The position numbers were made by a program, and so were the translations under genes. Source: Phyllobacterium trifolii (GTDB taxonomy: Bacteria; Pseudomonadota; Alphaproteobacteria; Rhizobiales; Rhizobiaceae). Taken from it: 64,000 nt of DNA. Location: NCBI RefSeq assembly GCF_014192095.1, contig NZ_JACHXN010000005.1, forward strand, positions 107,944-171,943. The letters are read 5' to 3'. Positions 57,893 through 64,000 of this stretch are shown here, piece by piece. The notes beneath the pieces were generated by a model. The model was not told the DNA's origin and ran no database searches. It was given only the letters and a program-made list of their open reading frames with translations. The first letter of the stretch is position 1. Every line of letters starts with the position of its first letter.

Positions 57893-58597
57893 GTGACTAA
57901 ATCCGTTATCGCGCTTGATCACATTGAGTTGACACTTGGCAGTGGTGCTTCCTCGGTGCATGTGCTGAAAGGCATTTCCCTAAGTATCAATTACGGGCAG
58001 TCAGTTGGCATTGTCGGGCCGTCCGGCTCGGGCAAATCGACCCTTTTGATGGTTCTTGCTGGACTTGAGCATGTGGATTCCGGTTCAGTTCAGATTGCCG
58101 GCGAGAAACTCGAAAGCATGAGCGAGGATCAAATAGCGGCGTTCCGCGGCCGCAATATCGGCATTGTATTCCAATCATTTCATCTCATTCCGAACATGAC
58201 GGCACTGGAAAATGTCGCCGTGCCGCTCGAGCTCGCGGGAAATCCGGATGCCTTCGGCATTGCAGAAAATGTGCTCGCGGCAGTCGGTCTTGCTGATCGC
58301 ATTACGCATTATCCTGGCGAACTCTCAGGCGGCGAGCAGCAGCGTGTCGCGATTGCACGCGCGCTAGCGCCGTCGCCGAAGATCCTTATTGCCGACGAAC
58401 CAACAGGTAATCTCGACACGGCGACAGGACGGCAGATAGCCGATCTTCTGTTTGAGAAGCAGAAGGAATTCGGCGTCACACTCGTCCTTGTCACCCATGA
58501 CGCAACACTCGCCGCGCGTTGCGACCGAGAGATTCGCGTGCGATCCGGCCTGATCGAGGCGGATGACCATGCCCCTGAATTGGCGAAGAGCGCATGA
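57893..58597 (+). CDS. ABC transporter ATP-binding protein (YbbA/LolD-like)
   Basis: ATPase of 234 residues. Walker A GPSGSGKS is at 42-49, the signature LSGGEQQR near 146, and Walker B ILIADEPTG near 166. GTG 57893 is chosen because AAAGGAAG lies 6 bases upstream; the frame is open to 57827. It overlaps the permease gene by 4 bp (ATGA). With the FtsX-type permease it forms a YbbAP-like exporter or mechanotransmission ABC unit. Confidence 0.93.
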   Translation: MTKSVIALDHIELTLGSGASSVHVLKGISLSINYGQSVGIVGPSGSGKSTLLMVLAGLEHVDSGSVQIAGEKLESMSEDQIAAFRGRNIGIVFQSFHLIPNMTALENVAVPLELAGNPDAFGIAENVLAAVGLADRITHYPGELSGGEQQRVAIARALAPSPKILIADEPTGNLDTATGRQIADLLFEKQKEFGVTLVLVTHDATLAARCDREIRVRSGLIEADDHAPELAKSA

Positions 58598-61161
58598 GTG
58601 AAATATCTCCCGTCCGCGCTGCACCATCCCTGAAACTGGCGTTGCGTTTCGCCCTGCGCGAAATGCGCGGTGGTCTGTCAGGGTTCTATATCTTTCTCGC
58701 CTGTATTGCGCTTGGTGTGGCGGCCATTGGCGGTGTCAACTCGGTCGCAAACTCCGTTACGGCGGGTATCTCCACGCAAGGCCAGAGCATCCTCGGCGGA
58801 GATATCCGTTTTCAGCTCAACCAGCGTGAAGTCAACCCTGACGAGCGGGCCTTTCTCGACAGCAAGGGCCGCGTTGCTGTCAGCGCCAACATGCGGTCAA
58901 TGGCAAGGCTTGCCGATGGGTCTGATCAATCGCTGGTGGAAGTGAAGGCAGTGGACAATGCCTATCCGCTCTATGGAGCGCTGCAGACGACGCCTGTACT
59001 TGACCATCAGGCACTGTTTGCAGAAAAGGATGGTGCCTACGGAGCCGCTGTTGCCCAGATATTTCTCGACCGGCTCAATCTGAAGCTCGGTGACCGGGTT
59101 CTCCTTGGAACTGCAACGTTCGAGTTGCGCTCTGTCATCACCAATGAACCGGATCTGCTTTCCGACGGCTTTGGCTTCGCACCTCGCTTCATGGTGTCAC
59201 TTGAAGGGCTCGGTGCCGCTGGGCTTATCCAGCCGGGAAGCCTTGTCGATCATAGCTATAAGATCGCTCTACCAGCCGGGGCGACAGACGCTGCAATCAC
59301 GGCCATACGCGAGGAAGCGCAGAAACAATTTCCACAAGCTGGTTGGACAATACGTGGCCGCAACAATGCAGCGCCTTCGCTCAGCGCCAATATCGAACGG
59401 TTCTCACAATTCCTGACCTTGGTCGGGCTGACCTCCCTGATCGTTGGCGGGGTCGGCGTAGCCAATGCAGTGAGGTCTTATCTCGACGCAAAGCGCGGCG
59501 TCATCGCCACATTCAAGTCACTTGGAGCTCCAGGCTGGTTTGTGATCGCGGTGTATCTCATACAGATCGTCATTATAGCGCTAGCCGGTATTCTCATCGG
59601 CCTGGTCGTTGCGGCTCTTATTCCTTATGCTGCTGGCTACGCCTTACAGAGCGTTCTGCCCATCGCCTCGAAGGGTGGCTTCTATCCCGGCGCATTGCTC
59701 TGGGCCGCACTATTCGGTCTTTTGACAACGCTAGCGTTCGCCATATTGCCCTTAGGGCGCGCCAGAGATGTTCCAGCGACGGCACTCTTCCGCGAACAGG
59801 GGTTTGAGCAGCGCGGCTGGCCGAAGCCAATCTATGTGTTGGCCGCGGTTGTCCTGATCGCTGTCCTTTGCTTGCTGGCCGTGATTTTTGCCTATGACCG
59901 GCGAATCGCCATGGTCTTTGTTGGCGCGGTTGCGTTCTCGTTCGTCGTTTTGCGCGCTGTTTCGGGCTTGGTTCAATGGCTTGCGCGGCGCGCGCCGCGC
60001 GTGCGATCGACAGCGCTGCGGCTTGCTTTTGGTAATATTCATCGGCCTGGCGCCCTCACTCCCTCCGTAGTCCTTTCTCTTGGGCTGGGACTGACCCTTC
60101 TCGTTACGCTTGCACTTATCGACGGCAGTTTGCGTCAGCAACTGGCGGGTAACCTGCCCGAGCGGGCGCCGAATTTTTTCTTTGTCGATATTCAGAGCAA
60201 ACAGGTCGATCAGTTCACGACTCTCCTGCAAAATGCAGCGCCGAATGGCAAGATCGTCAGCGCGCCGATGCTGCGCGGGCGCATCGTCGCGTTCAACGGT
60301 ACGGATATAACGAAATTGACCATTCCACCCGAGGGTGCATGGGTATTGCGCGGCGACCGCGGTATCACCTATGCCAAAACCGTGCCGGAAAACTCGGCGC
60401 TGACACAAGGTTCGTGGTGGCCAACTGATTACTCCGGCGAACCGCTTGTCTCCTTCTCCGCCGAAGAGGCCGGCAATCTTGGCTTGAAGATTGGTGACAC
60501 CGTGACGGTCAATGTGCTTGGTCGCAACATCACCGCGCGGATCGCCAACTTTCGTCAACTCCAGTGGGAATCCCTTGCCATCAACTTCGTGATGGTGTTT
60601 TCGCCGAACACCTTTACCGGCGCGCCGCATGCATGGCTGGCGACCCTGACCGACCCCGCAGCCACCGCGCAGCAAGAAGCCACCGTCATGCGCGATGTGA
60701 CCCGGGCCTTTCCGGCAGTGACGACCGTTCGGGTCAAGGATGCGATCACCATCGCAAATGAGCTGGTCGGACAATTGGCCGTTGCTATTCGCGCGGCAGC
60801 GTCAGTGGCACTCATCGCATCTATTCTGGTGCTTGGCGGTGCTTTGGCGGCAGGAAATCGCGCGCGGGTTCATGATGCAGTCGTGTTGAAAACGCTTGGA
60901 GCGACCAGACGCACGCTGATAAAGGCCTTTACGCTTGAATATATGCTGCTCGGCCTCTCGACCGCTATTTTTGCGTTGCTCGCCGGTGGTGTGGCTGCCT
61001 GGTATGTGATTGTGCGGGTCATGACCTTGCCAGCCTCCTTCCAGCCGGAAGTGGCCATGATGACCGTAATTATCGCTCTGGTCCTGACTATCGGTTTCGG
61101 ACTCGCTGGCACATGGCGAATACTTGGCCAGAAGGCGGCGCCGATCTTGCGAAACCTTTGA
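58594..61161 (+). CDS. FtsX-like ABC permease (YbbP-like)
   Basis: Large permease of 855 residues with duplicated FtsX domains. It has about ten helices: one near residue 27-50, three at about 265-390, two at about 408-450, one near 485 and three at about 725-850. Two big periplasmic regions lie at about 50-260 and 510-720. E. coli YbbP has the same plan. The neighbouring divergent TesA-type esterase suggests a shared role in lipid or lipophilic-compound handling, which is unproven. Confidence 0.93.
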   Translation: MSEISPVRAAPSLKLALRFALREMRGGLSGFYIFLACIALGVAAIGGVNSVANSVTAGISTQGQSILGGDIRFQLNQREVNPDERAFLDSKGRVAVSANMRSMARLADGSDQSLVEVKAVDNAYPLYGALQTTPVLDHQALFAEKDGAYGAAVAQIFLDRLNLKLGDRVLLGTATFELRSVITNEPDLLSDGFGFAPRFMVSLEGLGAAGLIQPGSLVDHSYKIALPAGATDAAITAIREEAQKQFPQAGWTIRGRNNAAPSLSANIERFSQFLTLVGLTSLIVGGVGVANAVRSYLDAKRGVIATFKSLGAPGWFVIAVYLIQIVIIALAGILIGLVVAALIPYAAGYALQSVLPIASKGGFYPGALLWAALFGLLTTLAFAILPLGRARDVPATALFREQGFEQRGWPKPIYVLAAVVLIAVLCLLAVIFAYDRRIAMVFVGAVAFSFVVLRAVSGLVQWLARRAPRVRSTALRLAFGNIHRPGALTPSVVLSLGLGLTLLVTLALIDGSLRQQLAGNLPERAPNFFFVDIQSKQVDQFTTLLQNAAPNGKIVSAPMLRGRIVAFNGTDITKLTIPPEGAWVLRGDRGITYAKTVPENSALTQGSWWPTDYSGEPLVSFSAEEAGNLGLKIGDTVTVNVLGRNITARIANFRQLQWESLAINFVMVFSPNTFTGAPHAWLATLTDPAATAQQEATVMRDVTRAFPAVTTVRVKDAITIANELVGQLAVAIRAAASVALIASILVLGGALAAGNRARVHDAVVLKTLGATRRTLIKAFTLEYMLLGLSTAIFALLAGGVAAWYVIVRVMTLPASFQPEVAMMTVIIALVLTIGFGLAGTWRILGQKAAPILRNL

Positions 61162-61351
61162 AATCATTAAAACGATGTAATATTGCTCTGTTTCAGGGCA
61201 ATTTGGGACTGCAACACACGATCTTGAGCAAATCAGGTCTTGTTATAACGCGTTTAAATCACCATAATTCTTACCAAGGCATGCTGGGGTCCCGCCAGCG
61301 GCGCCCGGGATTCCCCCGACACCCGACGGGACGAAGCAAATGAGGAAAACC

Positions 61352-62128
61352 ATGGCTGACTATCGCAACATCCAGGCCCGTACATCGGCCGGAGTGCGTG
61401 TGGACGCGGGGATCGATCAAGGTCTACGCAGCTACATGCTGAAGGTGTATAACCTTATGGGTATCGGTCTTGCAGTGACCGGTTTTGCCGCCCTTGCAGT
61501 TGTTTATCTCGCAACCACCAATGATGCGTCTCTTGCCGCAGCGCAGTTGCCCAACGGCAAGATGCTGACAAATCTTGGCGTTGCAATCTATGGCTCACCC
61601 CTGCGCTGGGTTGTGATGCTCGCACCGCTTGCCGCAGTGTTCTTTTTGAGTTTCCGCATCGAGAAGATGAGCGTTGCCGCTGCCCAGACGACGTTCTGGG
61701 TCTATGCCGCGCTGGTTGGTATCTCGCTGTCCTCGATCTTCCTGGTGTTTACGTCCGGAAGCATCGTTCAGACGTTCTTCATCACGGCGGCATCCTTCGG
61801 CGCCCTGTCGCTCTATGGATACACAACGAAGCGTGACCTCACTGCGATGGGCTCATTCCTGTTCATGGGTCTGATCGGCATCATTCTTGCCTCGCTGATC
61901 AATATCTTCCTGCAGTCGAGCGCCTTGCAGTTCGCAATCTCCGCTATCGGTGTTCTGGTCTTCGCCGGCCTGACCGCCTATGACACGCAGAATATCAAGG
62001 AAATGTACTACGAAGGCGACAGCTCGGACACTTATGGCCGCAAGGCAATCATGGGTGCACTCCGACTTTATCTCGACTTCATCAACATGTTCATGTTCCT
62101 TCTGCAGTTCCTCGGTAACCGCAACTAA
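61352..62128 (+). CDS. Bax inhibitor-1 / YccA family membrane protein
   Basis: Seven-helix membrane protein of 258 residues. The final signature AYDTQNIKEMYYEG...ALRLYLDFINMFMFLLQFLGNRN contains the conserved Asp pair of the BI-1 pH/Ca2+-leak fold. ATG 61352 follows GAGGAAAACC; an upstream ATG at 61340 is less likely. In bacteria relatives modulate the FtsH protease (YccA) or calcium flux (YetJ). It is monocistronic with a terminator. Confidence 0.93.
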   Translation: MADYRNIQARTSAGVRVDAGIDQGLRSYMLKVYNLMGIGLAVTGFAALAVVYLATTNDASLAAAQLPNGKMLTNLGVAIYGSPLRWVVMLAPLAAVFFLSFRIEKMSVAAAQTTFWVYAALVGISLSSIFLVFTSGSIVQTFFITAASFGALSLYGYTTKRDLTAMGSFLFMGLIGIILASLINIFLQSSALQFAISAIGVLVFAGLTAYDTQNIKEMYYEGDSSDTYGRKAIMGALRLYLDFINMFMFLLQFLGNRN

Positions 62129-62152
62129 CTTTTGCGAACCTGAATTGAGGAT

Positions 62153-62178
62153 AAGGGCAGCGGAAACGCTGCCCTTTT
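62153..62178 (+). terminator. terminator after the Bax inhibitor-1 gene
   Basis: AAGGGCAGCG, GAAA tetraloop, CGCTGCCCTT and a T-run. Confidence 0.92.
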
Positions 62179-62287
62179 CGTTTTCCTGCCGCCGGAGATG
62201 CGGTGATTATTTTCGCAACGCTCCCCTTCAAATTCCAAGCAAAGAAGTGCATGAAGCGTGCAAGATCATCATTCATTGCGAAATTCC

Positions 62288-62836
62288 ATGTCCCAGATTT
62301 ATATCCGTTCAGCTCGTCCCGCCGACCTTCCGGCCATAACAGAAATCTATCGCGACGCTGTCCTGCACGGAACGGCGACTTACGAAATCGATCCACCCGA
62401 TATGGAAGAGATGACACGGCGGTTCCACGCAGTCACCGCGGACGGATTTCCTTACGTAGTAGCGGAACTCGATGGGGCAGTGATCGGCTATGCCTACGCT
62501 AGTTATTTCCGGACGCGCCCGGCTTATTGGTGGTCAGTCGAGGATTCGATTTACATTGCACCGGAGGCAAAGGGGAAGGGGCTTGGCAAGGTCCTGCTGC
62601 AACAGCTGATCAAGGATTGCACCAATCTCGGCTTCCGTCAGTTCATCGCAGTCATCGGTGATGGCCACGACGCATCAGCGTCAGTACGGTTGCATTTGAG
62701 CTCGGGCTTCAAACATTCGGGAACCATCAGGGCATCGGGCTTCAAGCATGGCCGTTGGCTCGACACCGTGCTGATGCAGCTGGACATGAACGGCGGCTCG
62801 GAAACCTTGCCTGGCACACCCCCGCTGAAAGCTTAA
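62288..62836 (+). CDS. GNAT acetyltransferase, phosphinothricin/methionine sulfoximine type
   Basis: Acetyltransferase of 182 residues. IRSARPADLPAITEIYRDAVLHGTATYE at the N-terminus and SIYIAPEAKGKGLGKVLL (acetyl-CoA loop) followed by VIGDG...SVRLHLSSGFKHSG match the Pat/Bar/YncA family. Such enzymes acetylate methionine sulfoximine or phosphinothricin, but the natural substrate is usually unknown. The start ATG 62288 is preferred over 62258. It ends 3 bp from the convergent DUF2794 gene. Confidence 0.9.
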   Translation: MSQIYIRSARPADLPAITEIYRDAVLHGTATYEIDPPDMEEMTRRFHAVTADGFPYVVAELDGAVIGYAYASYFRTRPAYWWSVEDSIYIAPEAKGKGLGKVLLQQLIKDCTNLGFRQFIAVIGDGHDASASVRLHLSSGFKHSGTIRASGFKHGRWLDTVLMQLDMNGGSETLPGTPPLKA

Positions 62837-62839
62837 GCA

Positions 62840-63211
62840 CTAACTCCGTACGACACTCAGGCTCTTGTCGAAGACCCTTAGTACCCGATCGAGTTCCTGA
62901 CCGCGCTTGAGAATGAGACCACTGGCGGCAATGACACTGTAGGCGCCCTGCTTGCGCGCGAACCTGGGGTTTTTCTCTATCCGGAACATCGGTACTTCAC
63001 TGGTTCGCCGGAAGATCGAGAAGACTGCCCTGTCCATCAAATGATCGATGGCATAGTCCCGCCACTCGCCGGCAGATACCATGAAACCATATATTCGCAG
63101 GATCTGATCGAGTTCGCGCCGGTTGAAGGTTACGGGCAAATCGTTGTTGTGAGTAAGGGAGATAAGTTTAGCCTGCTGTTGCGATTCGTCGCCACCTGCA
63201 TTGCTGTCCAT
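62840..63211 (-). CDS. DUF2794 protein
   Basis: Protein of 123 residues of a family confined to alphaproteobacteria. VTFNRRELDQILRIYGFMVSAGEWRDYAID and PMFRIEKNPRFARKQGAYSV are characteristic. There are no membrane helices and no catalytic motif I know. ATG 63211 is used; the preceding TTG would add one residue. Confidence 0.88.
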   Translation of the reverse strand: MDSNAGGDESQQQAKLISLTHNNDLPVTFNRRELDQILRIYGFMVSAGEWRDYAIDHLMDRAVFSIFRRTSEVPMFRIEKNPRFARKQGAYSVIAASGLILKRGQELDRVLRVFDKSLSVVRS

Positions 63212-63440
63212 CAATCAACCGCCTTTGAAAACTGTTGTGTCACGTGGATGACATAAAGGTGGCCTGATCCGCATCAATTTACAAGTCCGGAGTGATGAGA
63301 GCATTCAATATCGTTGGCTTACGAACTGTTTTGTTGGCTTTCTCACAAAGCAATACGCCGTGAATTCAATGGTGAATAGGCTGACACATTCTCGCCATTA
63401 TCTGTTCGCATTGCCGCCGGATTCGACACCCAACATCAAT

Positions 63441-63583
63441 GGCATGTTGTCCGAGACCGGTTCGTTCTCGAAGCGGCCCGATACCCCAAGCCCCCCGCCC
63501 AACGGGTTGCCCGGGTTGAGCCGACCAAGTCTCCCTAAGCAACATGCCCCAATACTCAGGCCGGATTTATCCGGCCTGTTTTT
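63441..63583 (+). ncRNA. candidate structured small RNA with intrinsic terminator
   Basis: GGCATGTTG (63441-63449) pairs with CAACATGCC (63540-63548). Nested inside are GAGAC/GTCTC, GGTT/GACC and GGCCCG/CGGGTT pairings, giving a long rod-like fold of 108 nt. A strong terminator follows at once. No coding frame with a good start exists; the 92-codon frame at 63360-63638 is not protein-like. Some bases (GAGAC-GGTTCG...AAGCGG) recall 6S RNA, but the length is too short and no family is claimed. No clear promoter was found. Confidence 0.4.
63557..63583 (+). terminator. terminator of the candidate small RNA
   Basis: CAGGCCGG, 6-base loop, CCGGCCTG and TTTTT. No protein gene lies upstream on this strand, which is what points to a small transcript. 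Confidence 0.85.
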
Positions 63584-63618
63584 CTGTGTGGGTAGAGCGT
63601 GTCTTATCGCCCGATGCT

Positions 63619-64000
63619 CTAGGGTTTCGCGGCCATAATCGAGGCGCCAATAATGGGGCCTGGCTTGCCCTCACCCAGCATCTCCTGCAGCAGCACCGCG
63701 CAGCCGGACGCTTTCTTGCTGGCGATCTCGCTCAGCGGGATTTCGATCTTCTGCGCCGCCCCATCCCACATGCCGACCGTCTCCATCGCGCGCACACTGT
63801 TGGCGTAACTGACCTTGCGTCCGACATTCTCGCCATCGGGTATGGCGATGATGCTCTCTCGATTGAAATAGGCCAGCAGAACGCGAACTGGGTTGGTCGC
63901 GGATGGACCGGAACCTATGTCGATCAACAGCCGGTCCCGTGCGGTCTTTTCGATGGATACGGGGATGGTGAGCCCAGTCGGCGTGTTGCGCGTTTCTGCG
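63619..64000 (-). CDS. DUF1223 family exported protein, C-terminal part (cut by window edge)
   Basis: The reading frame is open from the stop at 63619 to the window end, so the N-terminus lies outside. The visible 126 residues include IPDGENVGRKVSYANSVRAM, TVGMWDGAAQKIEIPL and GPIIGAS, the conserved C-terminal half of DUF1223, a thioredoxin-fold secreted family. No cysteine pair is in the visible part. An internal TTG at 63927 should not be taken as the real start. Confidence 0.82.
   Translation of the reverse strand, partial: AETRNTPTGLTIPVSIEKTARDRLLIDIGSGPSATNPVRVLLAYFNRESIIAIPDGENVGRKVSYANSVRAMETVGMWDGAAQKIEIPLSEIASKKASGCAVLLQEMLGEGKPGPIIGASIMAAKP

Noticed and set aside
59752-60774. 340-codon antisense frame in the FtsX-like permease
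   Set aside because: Shadow frame of a clear membrane protein gene; composition is not protein-like.
63360-63638. 92-codon frame over the candidate small RNA
   Set aside because: It includes the terminator hairpin, which argues against translation, and the peptide has no recognisable features.
1-64000. Defence island, prophage, insertion sequence or CRISPR array
   Set aside because: No transposase, integrase, Cas, restriction or toxin-antitoxin protein and no spaced repeat array was seen; composition is uniform.

Overview
The window is chromosomal DNA of an alphaproteobacterium of the order Hyphomicrobiales (Rhizobiales). The proteins look most like those of the Phyllobacterium / Brucella-Ochrobactrum / Mesorhizobium neighbourhood, judged from remembered family sequences (ChvG/ChvI, IalB, DUF1402, DUF2628, DUF2794, split his cluster) and not from a search. 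Base composition and codon use look uniform. I see no insertion sequence, prophage, integrase, rRNA or CRISPR array. The genes are mostly housekeeping, densely packed, often with 1-8 bp overlaps. Genes at both edges are cut: HPr kinase on the left and a DUF1223 protein on the right.

The main feature is the chromosomal origin and centromere region. The 409 bp gap between the PPSR gene and hemE (22618-23026) has one perfect DnaA box, several degenerate ones and a very AT-rich stretch. It has the flanking order known for alphaproteobacterial oriC: secB, dnaQ, coaE, aroE, maf and PPSR on one side, hemE, hemJ and rho on the other. To the right follow mnmE, mnmG, rsmG, parA, parB and holA. Four parS-like sites surround this core: two perfect 16-mers (30338 and 32340) and two with one mismatch (16713 and 29502).

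Layout. 1-2763: hprK-chvG-chvI envelope/acid signalling, all leftward. 3089-6513: pckA, arfB, a BON/LysM protein and an AlkB-like protein. 6500-11116: leftward hisB-DUF2628-hisH-hisA-hisF-hisE-coaA. 11331-13736: hslV-GNAT-hslU. 13899-17629: cell-wall and membrane genes (DUF1402, XRE regulator, Smr, MltA, Tim44-like). 17796-34740: origin region, including a 929 bp gap between mnmE and mnmG that carries two parS sites, DnaA-like 9-mers and two palindromic repeat blocks. 34750-40975: holA, tRNA-Gly, prolyl-tRNA editing protein, thioredoxin/TPR, LON-domain protein, Trm112-like, TetR regulator with a clear operator, zincin, DUF1737 and a CitE-like lyase. 41133-46475: leuD-leuB, an MHS transporter with an unusual periplasmic insert, and asd. 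46522-48579: the ohrR/ohr peroxide module and a haloperoxidase-like hydrolase. 48599-57824: M3 peptidase, argG, LysE exporter, rlmN, IalB, DUF1232, low-molecular-weight phosphatase, ThpR and a TesA-like esterase. 57893-63211: a lipoprotein/lipid-type ABC pair, Bax inhibitor-1, Pat-like acetyltransferase and DUF2794. A candidate structured small RNA with its own terminator lies at 63441-63583.

Limits: everything was read by eye. Names come from motif and family recognition. Start codons were chosen by family length and ribosome-binding sites, and promoter calls are few.
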